Assembly (NCBI RefSeq): GCF_003697845.1
Contig: NZ_RDQE01000001.1
Coordinates: 1-64,000 of the forward strand
Length of the DNA stretch: 64,000 bases
DNA from: Halobellus captivus
GTDB taxonomy: Archaea > Halobacteriota > Halobacteria > Halobacteriales > Haloferacaceae
Direction of reading: 5' to 3'
Shown piece after piece: positions 44,701 through 52,754 of the stretch; within the stretch, counting starts at the first letter, position 1; each line of letters opens with the position of its first letter. The notes beneath the pieces are model-generated. The model worked only from the letters and a program-made list of their open reading frames with translations. It had not been told where the DNA came from and made no database searches. A program made the position numbers and the translations under genes.

Positions 44701-46208
44701 AACGCGTCCCGTTGGGTATCGCTGTAGAGGTAGAGATGGAGGAAGCCGTGGTCATCGTCCAGGTCGATATCGATGTGGGGTTGGTTCGACCAGTCAGGAG
44801 AGACGCGATCAACCTCGTCAGCTAACTGTTCGAAGAACTGGGAGAACAACCGGTTTTCCTCTGCCTGTTTCGCACCGGTTTCGATGGGAAGGTCATCAGG
44901 TAGCTCTGTCACCGTCCCACTGCGGCCGGACAGGGAACACTCGATGTAGGCACTGAGCAGGGTGACCCGGTCCTGGGCGAAGTCCTGCTGGACATAGAGA
45001 TAGACCCGGACCAAGGATTCGGACGGATAGTCCGGCCCACCCCAGGCATCCCAATCCACGTCAAGTTCACCGTGGGCATCCTGGGGCAAGGCGTTCCCCG
45101 TACCGCGAAGCGGGTGGGCAAAATAGTCCGGCCCGTCACGGCCGTAATCATCGTCGATTTCGGCGAGAAACCGGTACGCGATCTGTGCCCGTTTCTGCAG
45201 GTTCGTGATATCGGCTTCCTGCCGGACCTGCTGTGTCAACTCTTCATCACGCGGTGTCAACCCGGCGTAGTCCCAGTGGACACTGCCTTCCGGATCATGC
45301 TCGAACAGGTTCGCAAAGTCCTCGATATCGGTGACCCCGAGCTCGTGGAGTGCCTGTTGTGTTCCAGCCTGCAGTCCCAACAGTTCGAGGCCCTTGTTCT
45401 CCGCACCCAGCGTAACGCAAAACGGTTCGTACTCACAGCCTGAACAGCGGCGAGCGATACGATTCGTCGTCCGCTCGAAATCCGTATCGAGGATGGTCTG
45501 GTCGAACGACCCGCCCTCTCCCAGTTTGAGTGCTAACTTTGCCTGGTACGGTTCTGTGTCGAAGCCCTCGGGAACATCGCCACTGAGATCGTTCTCCGGT
45601 GTGATGATCGTGACCGGGATCGAGTCCGGGACAGCAGCATCCTCGACGGCGTCGAGGTACTGTTCCAGGAGGATGGCGTAGATGGCGGCCTGGTACCGGT
45701 GATGGACCTTCTGCTCGCTGGAGGACTTGATCTCGTACAGTGTCGGAACAAGTCCGTCGTCGGTTGGTTCAAGTAACAGTGCATCTGCCTTCCCAGCGAC
45801 CGGATAGGCCCCGATCTGGCCGGCGAGATGGGGCTGGTGGATGACCGTCGTGCCGAGCTCCGAGTTCGCCACGTCAGCGATGACCCCTTGGACCTCGTCC
45901 CGGCCTGTGTCGCTGTCGTCCTCCCAGGTCCGGGTAAACTCGATAGCTGTGTCACTGGTATCCGTGTCGTCGAGACCGAAGAGAGCGTCCGCCTCGTCGA
46001 CGAGCTGTTCTAACTGGGCAAATTCGAAGTTGTCACCTTCCCCTGTCAGGACAGGGCTGACCGAGGCCGAGGACCAGTCACGCGCGTCGATCCGGTCCTG
46101 TGCGTCATCATCGTACTCCCACTGCAGATACATCGGACAGCTCTGAAGACGGAAGAACTGGCCAATCGCACTCGGGCTGAGGATAGGCCGATCGCCACGT
46201 GCTCCCAT
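41712..46208 (-). CDS. Cas4/RecB-like nuclease-SF1 helicase fusion (Dna2-like)
   Basis: About 1498 residues from ATG 46208 (the open frame further upstream only mirrors the opposite strand). The N-terminal domain is a Cas4/RecB-type nuclease: Cys near residue 24 (QSCPMYLQW), KADALLLE, LYEIKSSSEQKVHHRYQAAIYAI near 140-170, and CSGCEYEPFC near 249, giving four cysteines for an Fe-S cluster. The C-terminal helicase is SF1 of the Upf1/Dna2 type: Walker A LQGPPGTGKTKF at about 1001, FDLAIVDEASMMDLPL at about 1157, DHRQMQPI, VERFQGGERDLMIL. It would unwind and degrade DNA ends. It stands alone on the minus strand and may be a defence or recombination helicase. Confidence 0.85.
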   Translation of the reverse strand: MGARGDRPILSPSAIGQFFRLQSCPMYLQWEYDDDAQDRIDARDWSSASVSPVLTGEGDNFEFAQLEQLVDEADALFGLDDTDTSDTAIEFTRTWEDDSDTGRDEVQGVIADVANSELGTTVIHQPHLAGQIGAYPVAGKADALLLEPTDDGLVPTLYEIKSSSEQKVHHRYQAAIYAILLEQYLDAVEDAAVPDSIPVTIITPENDLSGDVPEGFDTEPYQAKLALKLGEGGSFDQTILDTDFERTTNRIARRCSGCEYEPFCVTLGAENKGLELLGLQAGTQQALHELGVTDIEDFANLFEHDPEGSVHWDYAGLTPRDEELTQQVRQEADITNLQKRAQIAYRFLAEIDDDYGRDGPDYFAHPLRGTGNALPQDAHGELDVDWDAWGGPDYPSESLVRVYLYVQQDFAQDRVTLLSAYIECSLSGRSGTVTELPDDLPIETGAKQAEENRLFSQFFEQLADEVDRVSPDWSNQPHIDIDLDDDHGFLHLYLYSDTQRDALMDAIRRHPTAEWQRPIRTLLGLRPSIDQEMVSLMQEDFRRRWALRFPGLGSVQSVGHFLWNGDFYDWRAPVTALDDEDLLDEEDIEEISDDGFVQLPRIFEAGLFDGTVRYYPGPNLDHSHQEPVWTPDDRRVGRHIYPVQYRETDQIPIEYIWGRHDRLDPDLADDPEDLDPYLTRTPGSDDRITDTDLALLAQRFARSSHHIERTIETNNRYANDQFVTKEPIELAELADFSFAPRSLDDVCIEYQRLEYQTTKKNLEDYYRQPLEERVDSGSSLLFECTNVDTDDHVIEGDLLLSNRDAYDPDVHDGLTGGSISVTDDDFMLLTRLDDHGDRPEAYRLDDPDDPSSIGNSTTVIVSDIDEGDGTITIAGTFHWGWPWWGEYTVRHRGWSDDHDAIDEEWETYVAEGEQYVLDPNFDQIPQERAFESLQHAFDAPLRRWLSQIYNGRRDAIPIDHWDEDVIQQYIQLMAVTVGWQRPNTAQRDLVRDVDNGLLMLQGPPGTGKTKFTVAPSLLSRAYAAIHQGQPFRGVVSAVSHTAVNEALEGTVDLDSDCPPGTGADEIAYIRVMSSAGQSINDPRVETINYNADDNTAQLEDLYDRYFADDRDTSNRVVFFSTPTSLRGLFNRMIGEVDAFDYDDIELFLQSQDSSPFDLAIVDEASMMDLPLFLLVGSYVDANGQVILVGDHRQMQPIQKHDWEEEDREPIEQHVPFLSALDFIRYLRGETEIEYFDRPVEVPDEPDETLPVHRLNVTYRLPQESADMHTDLFYEDDDIDLVSASDSDEIPDVDGPAADILNTDDRVTLLVHNENQSQKTNAVEQALIAEVLNAVDICAPDDEDADDEEVTAGVVVPFRAQRRDVIGFVSPDAAVDTVERFQGGERDLMILSMTASDRGYISQISEFLLEPNRFNVGASRMKQKVVIIASAGLFEESSDDVETFEEQKAWITFYQAMGNHDDAFDTYDLEDLISADTADEFLDPSHLDEPIRLYSGYQR

Positions 46209-46338
46209 ACCCCTAGGACCGAAACAACCCACCTCCTTAACAGTAAGCGTACTATCGGCCTCGCAGTTGACACACCCGGCATCGAGGAAAGACGCCCTGG
46301 ACCAGGTCTTTCTTGATACAGTCCTTTGAACAGGAGAG

Positions 46339-47313
46339 ATGTATGCCGAGACGGATGATCGTCGTCCGTCCACTATCCGTCTCTTCGGGGTGGAACACGA
46401 CGAATACTCTGTGTCGAAGACGAAGGAGGAATTGGAGTCATTCATTTCGGAGGACACTGAGGCTATCTTTTTCGAGGCACCGAACGACGAGGATGTCGAT
46501 GAAGGTGAAGGTATCCCCGAGCCCGGCTATCATATGACATCGTTCGTTTGGCGACCGTTCCTCCGCAATCCAAGCTTTGTCATCTATCTCCTCCTCGTTG
46601 GACTGATCCCTAACCTGCTCAAGGAGCTCTATCAGGAGCGAACCTTTGCCTCACTGAATCCGTGGACGTGGAAGGTTGGTCGGCGTATTGTCTCTGAGTG
46701 GAACGCCGCAATCGATCTCGCCGACCAACGGGGTATTCCGCTCATCAAGGTCGATAAGCCGATGCCCGCGGTCATCCGTGATCAAGAACATCACTGGACA
46801 CCGCTCAGTGTGATCTTCCTCGTTGGCCTTCTCCTGGTGCTCGGCTATATCGCCTGGATCGCAGCGATTGGCTCAGTATTCGTCATGTGGGTTTATTTAG
46901 CGTTCTTCCTCGCCTTCCTGGCTATTGCCCGCTTCAAGGGCTATACCGTTAATTGGCGTCAGGTAGCTGTCGCTGTGGGCGTGTATTTTCTCCTAATCTT
47001 GCTTGCCAGTTACTTCGTGGTCGAGGGACCGACGCTGGGTGCCTCCATCATCGCTGAACTCGCAACCATCACCGTCCTGTACGTGCTGGCTATCATGACC
47101 CTCCGGGTCTGCATCTATCTCCCCTTCATCAAGGCCACCAACGACGAACGCAACACCTACATGATGCAGCAAATCATCGAAACAGCACAGGACGAGGACT
47201 ACACCGATGTCTGCGTCATCGTCGGAGCCAGCCACCTCGACCACTTCGAGGACCTCTGTGACATCCGCGATGTCACCTGCCCAGAACCAGTCGACATGCG
47301 AACCTGGGACTAA
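46339..47313 (+). CDS. TraB/TIKI-like protein with a membrane insertion
   Basis: A 324-residue protein. The N-terminal half has RLFGVEHDEYS and EAIFFEAPND, and the C-terminus has NTYMMQQIIETAQDEDYTDVCVIVGASHLDHFEDL. These are the conserved blocks of the TraB/TIKI (erythromycin esterase-like) metalloprotease superfamily. Between them sit about three to five transmembrane segments (residues about 150-260). It is divergent from the large nuclease-helicase. A role in peptide or pheromone turnover at the membrane is known for relatives, but not shown here. Confidence 0.65.
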   Translation: MYAETDDRRPSTIRLFGVEHDEYSVSKTKEELESFISEDTEAIFFEAPNDEDVDEGEGIPEPGYHMTSFVWRPFLRNPSFVIYLLLVGLIPNLLKELYQERTFASLNPWTWKVGRRIVSEWNAAIDLADQRGIPLIKVDKPMPAVIRDQEHHWTPLSVIFLVGLLLVLGYIAWIAAIGSVFVMWVYLAFFLAFLAIARFKGYTVNWRQVAVAVGVYFLLILLASYFVVEGPTLGASIIAELATITVLYVLAIMTLRVCIYLPFIKATNDERNTYMMQQIIETAQDEDYTDVCVIVGASHLDHFEDLCDIRDVTCPEPVDMRTWD

Positions 47314-47374
47314 CTCACTACCGTGTGTACCTCTTCTGCTTAGATATAAGAACGAGGTCAGTGTAAATGCGTGT

Positions 47375-47692
47375 ATGGAGATTGACGCCGACGAGTTCAA
47401 GAAGAACCTAGAGAAGGCGTTAGAGGAGCAATCCGGGCTCCGGATGAACGAGCAGAATGAGATCCCGTTCGAGCAATTGTTCACAGAGGAGTTCATGCAG
47501 CTGTACACAGAATTCGACTCTTTCGAAGCCTTGCTCGAGGCAAGTCAATGGGATGTCAAGGACGAGGACGATTTTGAGGCCATCCCGGAGGATGCGTTCG
47601 ATACCTATGTCGACGAGCACACGGACTTCCCATCGTGGGAAGTTATGTCTCAGACTGCGGCTCAGCGGTTCCTTGAACGCCAATTCAACTGA
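47375..47692 (+). CDS. Acidic hypothetical protein
   Basis: A 105-residue protein (start at ATG 47375; the longer open frame upstream only mirrors the previous gene). It is helical and acidic with aromatic residues (FEQLFTEEFMQLYTEFDSFEAL, FDTYVDEHTDFPSWEVMSQTA). It converges on the next gene with seven bases between them. No family recognised. Confidence 0.5.
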   Translation: MEIDADEFKKNLEKALEEQSGLRMNEQNEIPFEQLFTEEFMQLYTEFDSFEALLEASQWDVKDEDDFEAIPEDAFDTYVDEHTDFPSWEVMSQTAAQRFLERQFN

Positions 47693-47699
47693 AGTGGGG

Positions 47700-48533
47700 T
47701 TACTGACTGACCTGCCGCCCGAGCTTGGTGATCTCCGCCTCACTGTACCCTCCGTCACTCGAATTGATGTAGGCTTGTGTCTCGACGTATCCTTTCTCTC
47801 GGAGCAACCAAAGGTTATGATCCACGACATCTGACGACCGGCCCACTGCCTCAATCAACTCGTCACGATCAACCCGTGGATAGGTAGGATCCGCCCGGTA
47901 TGACTGGAGTAACACGTCCAGGATTTCATCCTGCACCGCGTCATCCAACAAAATTTCCTCACCCAACTCTTCTGCACGCCACAGCGTCGTCGGTGTAATC
48001 GTCAGTGAACGCTTCCCTGGCCGGCGTTTGAAGAACCCATCATCTTTGGAGAACCGCCACACCTTGTTGATGACTTCTTCATCAACATCGTCAAATTCGT
48101 CTTGGAGATAACTGCACAGCATCTCACCCTGTGGCGTTGGCCAGAATGTGAATGGACGCTCCGCAAACCGTCGGTATGCCTCACGGATCAATTCATTCTG
48201 TACCCGCCGCTCGGTCGCAGATAACCCTTCTGTCGCACCTACGTCATGCTCCGTCGATGCCTCATCTCCATCCACCACATCGTCACTGGTATCGGACCGA
48301 TCAGTCCCGTCCACGTACTCGCCACTGTCCTCTGGTCCGACTCTATTGTTCGACGTGTTGTGGACTTGGATCGCTAAAATACCCAGAGTGCCTAACATAC
48401 CGATCACACCAGCAATCTCCACGAGCGAAAAAGGTGTATAGACGGTCCCGATCCCTGCAAGAACCAATGCGGCAAGCCAGGCAAGGATGAGCTTCCCGAT
48501 GAACCGCTCAGTCACGTACTGCCCAACCGACAT
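47700..48533 (-). CDS. Membrane-anchored winged-helix protein
   Basis: A 277-residue protein (ATG 48533 chosen: a TTATAA box about 30 bases upstream makes it near-leaderless). The N-terminus has two transmembrane helices (LILAWLAALVLAGIGTV, LVEIAGVIGMLGTLGILAIQV). Then come a disordered acidic linker, an alpha region (RRVQNELIREAYRRFAERPFTF) and two winged-helix-like modules (LQDEFDDVDEEVINKVWRFSKDDGFFKRR; ELIEAVGRSSDVVDHNLWLLREKGYVE). It could link surface signals to gene control, but no specific function is assigned. Confidence 0.6.
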   Translation of the reverse strand: MSVGQYVTERFIGKLILAWLAALVLAGIGTVYTPFSLVEIAGVIGMLGTLGILAIQVHNTSNNRVGPEDSGEYVDGTDRSDTSDDVVDGDEASTEHDVGATEGLSATERRVQNELIREAYRRFAERPFTFWPTPQGEMLCSYLQDEFDDVDEEVINKVWRFSKDDGFFKRRPGKRSLTITPTTLWRAEELGEEILLDDAVQDEILDVLLQSYRADPTYPRVDRDELIEAVGRSSDVVDHNLWLLREKGYVETQAYINSSDGGYSEAEITKLGRQVSQ

Positions 48534-48639
48534 CCTATCACTGCAAGTATTCACAGACCAGTATTATAAGTCGTAGGAGAGCAGCCTCAACCAGACGGAC
48601 CCACCTGATTTTTCAAGAGTTGTTGAGAAGTACCGAATT

Positions 48640-49407
48640 ATGAGTCAAAACGATCGGACATCCCGGTTCATCGATGCAGAAGGCCCGAATGAGGACGCTG
48701 TCGAGTTGGCCTTCGCATGGCTCCATCAGCTCGGAGACCAACACGAGGACAAACGGGACGCTGTCCTGGCAGTGAATACGAAAAAGCAACTCGACGGAGT
48801 CATATCCACCGTTATCGGGGAACAGGCCGCAAAGGCATTGGACAAAAAGAATCCGGTAGGAGTCGGTGAAGCCGAGATCCAGCTCATGACGAAACGGATT
48901 GATCCATCGGGGTGGCAAAGCGGTCCTGTCCTCGCTATCTATCCAGACAAAGACCTGCTGGACAAGATCGACGGAATGCATGGTGTCACCGACGTTCTCG
49001 TCGTCCCCTGGTCCAAAGACGAAGTCCAATACTGGATCGATACATGGGGCGCGTCAGCCCTCCGGTCAGACGCGAGTGGATCTAGCCCTGACCTCGGCAA
49101 TTCTATCGTCGAAGAAGCACTGGAAACCCTTGACCTCCTGGTTAACACATCAACCGGGATCACCCATCCGTCCGACCGGTCCACCTGCATCGAGATCTTC
49201 AAAACACTACACAACGAAAGAATATCCTTCGATCCCGATGCAGTCAGAGCCTGGCTGGTCGCACAAAAACACTGGGATCCCGACGATGCTGATGACGTGA
49301 AAGAAATCTCTGAAGGCGTCCAAGACGGGAAAGGCTTCCAGTACGAATCCGGCCGCCTCAGCAACGACATCATGGAACAGTGGGAAGAACAGGCCAACGA
49401 AGACTAA
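48640..49407 (+). CDS. Hypothetical protein, element-associated
   Basis: A 255-residue protein with an alpha/beta pattern: FAWLHQLGDQ, AVLAVNTKKQLDGVISTVIG, GPVLAIYPDKDLLDKIDGMHGVTDVLVVPWSKDEVQYWIDTWG, then helices. The paired strand-helix units recall Rossmann-like domains, and the middle lines up as a nucleotide- or ligand-binding fold. No family claimed. It is convergent with the leftward small-gene operon, 19 bases away. Confidence 0.5.
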   Translation: MSQNDRTSRFIDAEGPNEDAVELAFAWLHQLGDQHEDKRDAVLAVNTKKQLDGVISTVIGEQAAKALDKKNPVGVGEAEIQLMTKRIDPSGWQSGPVLAIYPDKDLLDKIDGMHGVTDVLVVPWSKDEVQYWIDTWGASALRSDASGSSPDLGNSIVEEALETLDLLVNTSTGITHPSDRSTCIEIFKTLHNERISFDPDAVRAWLVAQKHWDPDDADDVKEISEGVQDGKGFQYESGRLSNDIMEQWEEQANED

Positions 49408-49426
49408 TCGACGCTCTATCCGACAG

Positions 49427-49645
49427 CTACTCTTCATCAGGATTGCCGTCGTCACTTTTAGCGGCGTCAAGGAACTCGTCCCGAAGCTCTTGGCCCAGGT
49501 TCTGGCGGAGGTACTCGATCAGGGCGGCATAGATGACTTCGGGCTCGTAGTCTTGGTCCAATCCGAGCTTGGAGATCTGCTCTTGGACCTTTGCCTTCTT
49601 TTCAGTCCATTCGACCTCGTCTTGGGTTCGCTCGTAGGGAGTCAC
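49427..49645 (-). CDS. Small acidic protein, last gene of the leftward operon
   Basis: A 72-residue helical protein (EVEWTEKKAKVQEQISKLG, EVIYAALIEYLRQNLGQEL). It starts with GTG overlapping the stop of the preceding gene as GTGA, which fits translational coupling. No family recognised. Confidence 0.5.
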   Translation of the reverse strand: MTPYERTQDEVEWTEKKAKVQEQISKLGLDQDYEPEVIYAALIEYLRQNLGQELRDEFLDAAKSDDGNPDEE

Positions 49646-49887
49646 TCTGGCCGGTCACCCGTCTCGATACGTTCCAGGAGTGTTTCGTGGGCAAGAGAGC
49701 TGATGAGGGCGGCACGCTCGGTGTCGGTCATTTCGTGGATAGCGTTCTTGTATTTCCGGGCTGTTTCGCGAGAGATGCCGGCTTCCTCGGCTGCTTGTGA
49801 CTGGTTCAGGTGGACTATCGCATCGATGTACCTGCGCGCGTAGTCTTTTGTGAGGTTGTAGCGATTCAGGATATCGTCGACATCCAT
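49642..49887 (-). CDS. Small helix-turn-helix protein
   Basis: An 81-residue protein (start at ATG 49887). Residues 20-55 form a resolvase-like helix-turn-helix (AIVHLNQSQAAEEAGISRETARKYKNAI), then a helical tail. A DNA-binding role in element regulation is likely. Confidence 0.65.
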   Translation of the reverse strand: MDVDDILNRYNLTKDYARRYIDAIVHLNQSQAAEEAGISRETARKYKNAIHEMTDTERAALISSLAHETLLERIETGDRPE

Positions 49888-49949
49888 CGGGAATTGCCGT
49901 TTTATTGTCTCTCCAGTGATGTTTAAATATACTGACGAGGTGGCAAGGA

Positions 49950-50345
49950 TCAGATCACCTCCGGGTATGCGGTTGGAGTGGTTTGGATGCGTTCGACGGT
50001 GACGGTTGCCCACTCATACCAGGTGGTGCCGCGGCGGTCTGGGCCACACCAGTAGCCGAACGTTCGGCCTTCGATTTCCTCGCCGTGCCGGATTCTGTAT
50101 GCTGCACGGCCACCGCGTTTCAAGGTGGTCTCGGTGACGTGGATGTGGTTCCGGAGCCAGGGCAGGATCTCCTCACGGGTGTCGAATGTTTCCTGCTCGT
50201 GGTGGGTCGGTTGCCGGTCACCGGGATCCGCGCCAGGGTGGGACGCGGATTCGTAGTACACGGTGACCTGGTAATACCTGCTCTCGTTATCACCTTCCGA
50301 AGTGTGGTGATCGGTAGCGGTCGGGCTCCCCTTTGTTTGCATCAC
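49950..50345 (-). CDS. Hypothetical small basic-acidic protein
   Basis: A 131-residue protein (GTG start 50345, or ATG 50342). The middle is beta-rich (RYYQVTVYYESASHPG, YRIRHGEEIEGRTFGYWCG). It overlaps the preceding gene by four bases. No family recognised; similar small plasmid proteins are common in haloarchaea. Confidence 0.5.
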   Translation of the reverse strand: MMQTKGSPTATDHHTSEGDNESRYYQVTVYYESASHPGADPGDRQPTHHEQETFDTREEILPWLRNHIHVTETTLKRGGRAAYRIRHGEEIEGRTFGYWCGPDRRGTTWYEWATVTVERIQTTPTAYPEVI

Positions 50346-50791
50346 GTATCACCATGCCGGTCCAATGCGTTGGCGAGTTTCTGGTCTTCCTCCCGGTGTT
50401 CACCGAGCAGCGCGCGAGACATAGCACCCTGTTTGCCCCTGACCGCGGCTGACAGGTACAGGGCGTAGTTGCCGGTCATATCACCAGTGTCCCGGTCCTC
50501 GGTCTCCTGGAGGTTGACCGCGAGCCGGGTGGCTGAGGATTCCCACGCGAGGAGGGGTTGAAGGAGGGCGGCCACGGTTTCCACGAAGGCCGGCGTGCCG
50601 GTGACGCGGATGCTGCTGATCTCTGTGGCGTACTTTGAGCCTGAGTGGTTGGTCGGTTGTGGTGTGACCGCGGCGATGAGTTCCTCCTCGTTCGGTGTTT
50701 CGAGGTCTTCGAGCCAGCGGAGTGTGTCCTGTTTCCGGACGCTGCCGCTGTTTGTTGTCGGTAGATCGTCTATCTGGGTGTCGTCTGTCAT
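50342..50791 (-). CDS. Hypothetical small protein of the leftward operon
   Basis: A 149-residue protein starting at MTDDTQIDD (ATG 50791). It has a helical start, a mixed core (SSIRVTGTPAFVETVAALLQPLLAWESSATRLAVNL) and an acidic tail. It lies between unknown genes in the same orientation. No family recognised. Confidence 0.5.
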   Translation of the reverse strand: MTDDTQIDDLPTTNSGSVRKQDTLRWLEDLETPNEEELIAAVTPQPTNHSGSKYATEISSIRVTGTPAFVETVAALLQPLLAWESSATRLAVNLQETEDRDTGDMTGNYALYLSAAVRGKQGAMSRALLGEHREEDQKLANALDRHGDT

Positions 50792-50872
50792 TGCTGAGGG
50801 TGTCACCTCAAAAAGGGGTGGCAGGTGGGTGTTACCCTTCCTGCCCCCTGTGCGAAGGGTTTGGTGGAGGGG

Positions 50873-51343
50873 TTAGCGGCTCCGCAGGTTGGTGGGTGCG
50901 TCGATCTGGTCCAGCCATGTGAACGTGGTGACGATGTTGGTCTCTAAACGTCCTCCTACCTGACCGTCAAGAACCGCTTCGCGGAACGTGTCATCGTCAC
51001 TGTACAGATGGTGGTGTTTGTTAAAGAGGAAGTCACAGTCTATGCAGTCCCGGAGCAGATACAGATACAGATGCTCGTCTTCGGTATCCTCCCGCCTGTT
51101 TTTCCATGTTTGGGGGCGGATACACTCTGTCCCGGTTCCTTCATCCAAGAACCCATGGCGGCGGAGCCGGTTTGCGGCTTCACGGGTGAGCTTGCGGAGC
51201 GGAATTAGGACCTCACAGATCCACTGTTTGTCTTTCTCTGCATAGGAGTCGGGAGTGTCGAGGGTCTGGGCGTGGTTCTCGATACGGCGTGCCGCCGTGG
51301 TGACCCGCTGTGAGAGGGGTCGTGGCTCGTCACTGCTCGTCAT
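50873..51343 (-). CDS. Hypothetical helical protein
   Basis: A 156-residue protein (start at ATG 51343). It has a basic helical core (RRIENHAQTLDTPDSY, CEVLIPLRKLTREAANRLRR) with Cys/His residues (LRDCIDCDFLFNKHHHLY) that might bind a metal. It overlaps the gene upstream by 14 bases. Unknown. Confidence 0.5.
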   Translation of the reverse strand: MTSSDEPRPLSQRVTTAARRIENHAQTLDTPDSYAEKDKQWICEVLIPLRKLTREAANRLRRHGFLDEGTGTECIRPQTWKNRREDTEDEHLYLYLLRDCIDCDFLFNKHHHLYSDDDTFREAVLDGQVGGRLETNIVTTFTWLDQIDAPTNLRSR

Positions 51344-51905
51344 CGGTGTCACCCACTGAGGCGTTGACGAGGTTCTCGAGGAGCCACTGGTCGACGATGG
51401 TCGTGTACTGATCCGGTGTGAGTTCGGTGATATCGTCGACGGGGACGTCGTCGTTGATGACCTCTTGTGCTCCACATCGTGCCCGGACACCGATGTCGAT
51501 GGCATTGCGATCCCTGGATCCTGGGGTGGCATAGACGATGATGTCCAGGGTCTCGTGCCGCCACATGATACAGTCAGTGTGGGCGGTCAGACCGAGACAC
51601 TCGAACCCGTAGAAGGTGGTTCCTTTTGCTTCCGTACTGATCTCTTTGAGCTGGTCCCATGTGATGCCGTGGGCTTTGGTTTCGATGTGGTCGATGGCCT
51701 CGTCGTAGGTGTCAAAGCTGTCTCCGCAGGTACAGCGGTAGGTAGCGTGGTCTCGGTCTGGTGTCGCTTCCTCGTCGTGTTCCGTGATCTCGCCCTCACT
51801 GGTTGCTATGTACGTCGTGATGGCTGTGACGGGTGTTTCTTCGATGATCCTGTGGCCGTACGTTGTGGAATCAGCTGTTTCCGATCTACTGCTCACTGCG
51901 TTCAC
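51330..51905 (-). CDS. Zinc-finger-containing hypothetical protein
   Basis: A 191-residue protein from GTG 51905. Near residue 57 it reads YRCTCGDSFDTYDEAIDHIETKAH, a C2H2-type finger. The C-terminal half (FECLGLTAHTDCIMWRHETLDIIVYAT) is alpha/beta. It overlaps both neighbours. Perhaps a DNA- or RNA-binding element protein. Confidence 0.55.
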   Translation of the reverse strand: MNAVSSRSETADSTTYGHRIIEETPVTAITTYIATSEGEITEHDEEATPDRDHATYRCTCGDSFDTYDEAIDHIETKAHGITWDQLKEISTEAKGTTFYGFECLGLTAHTDCIMWRHETLDIIVYATPGSRDRNAIDIGVRARCGAQEVINDDVPVDDITELTPDQYTTIVDQWLLENLVNASVGDTDDEQ

Positions 51906-52071
51906 CTCGTCGACGGGCGATTTCGTCCTCTATCCGCTGGGCTTCTGCCCGCATATCCTGGGCACCGTAGATGTGGCCCCGGTCCAGGTCTTTCAGGGCC
52001 AGTCCGTAGATCTCCTGGCGTTTCTCTTTCAGTTCCTGCAGTGTCATTGCGGTGTAGGGGTTCGACATCAT
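51886..52071 (-). CDS. Small helical hypothetical protein
   Basis: A 61-residue protein, helical and charged (MTLQELKEKRQEIYGLALKD, AQDMRAEAQRIEDEIARR), probably a coiled coil. It overlaps the following gene by 20 bases and starts four bases inside the previous one. Unknown. Confidence 0.5.
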   Translation of the reverse strand: MMSNPYTAMTLQELKEKRQEIYGLALKDLDRGHIYGAQDMRAEAQRIEDEIARRRGERSEQ

Positions 52072-52253
52072 TCCAGCACCTCACGGATGATCTCGGGGCA
52101 GTGCTCGTCTCTGTAGGAGTTGGGGCACCCGACGGCATGGCCGATACAATCGCCGTCGTCCCGTACTGGGAACTGTTTCAAGCGTCCGCCGCAGTTTGTG
52201 CAGCGTTCGTCTAAGACTTGCTCTGCATGCTTCTGGTTGGTCTGTGTCGCCAT
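52068..52253 (-). CDS. Small CxxC zinc-ribbon protein
   Basis: A 61-residue protein (start at ATG 52253, MATQTNQKHAEQ). It has CTNCGG and a later GCPNSYRDEHC, giving four Cys likely to hold zinc, plus a helical end (PEIIREVLE). Possibly a small nucleic-acid-binding regulator. Confidence 0.55.
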   Translation of the reverse strand: MATQTNQKHAEQVLDERCTNCGGRLKQFPVRDDGDCIGHAVGCPNSYRDEHCPEIIREVLE

Positions 52254-52313
52254 AGTCTGGTCACCTTGGCAAAAATGAGGGGAGTGGGTGGGTGTTACCC
52301 TGCCCACACCTGT

Positions 52314-52745
52314 TCAGGGGAGTGTGCCGTCCTGTTGCATGCTGGTACAGCCGTGTGGTGAGATGATGACGTGATCGAGGAGCCGGAACTCGAACATGTC
52401 CAGTGCTTCGTGGGCCGTCTCGGTTGTCTCGATGTCTGCCTTGGTCGGTTCAGGGTCGCCTCCGGGGTGGTTGTGCAAGAGGATGGTGGCGGAGGCATTG
52501 AGGAGGAGGGCTTTCCGGACGATGTCCCGGGGTTCGACTGAGATGCTTCGGAGACTGCCGCGGAAGAGTAAGGCGTCCCCGAGGACGTGGTTTGATGAGG
52601 AGAGGTAGACACCGACCATGTTCTCCTGGTCCTCGTCGTTGAGTTCGTCCTCGTAGACGTCCGTGACGTCGGTGTAGCTGTCGATGGTCGGTTCGTCCTG
52701 CTGTTTGAGGGTGGTTCCGACCTCGATGTCTGGGGTGGCACTCAC
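52314..52745 (-). CDS. RadC-like JAB-domain protein
   Basis: A 143-residue protein. The core LLFRGSLRSISVEPRDIVRKALLLNASATILLHNHPGGDPEPTKADIETT carries the HNHPxGD...S/TxxD pattern of RadC-type JAMM domains. RadC proteins are frequent on mobile elements; their molecular role is not settled. It is a JAMM domain unrelated in position to the JAB half of the ubiquitin-like operon. Confidence 0.85.
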   Translation of the reverse strand: MSATPDIEVGTTLKQQDEPTIDSYTDVTDVYEDELNDEDQENMVGVYLSSSNHVLGDALLFRGSLRSISVEPRDIVRKALLLNASATILLHNHPGGDPEPTKADIETTETAHEALDMFEFRLLDHVIISPHGCTSMQQDGTLP

Positions 52746-52754
52746 TGCGGGGGT

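Noticed and set aside
46209-46457. Upstream extension of the nuclease-helicase gene
   Set aside because: The residues are Ser/Arg-rich noise and run antisense to the TraB-like gene start; ATG 46208 with the conserved nuclease N-terminus is preferred.
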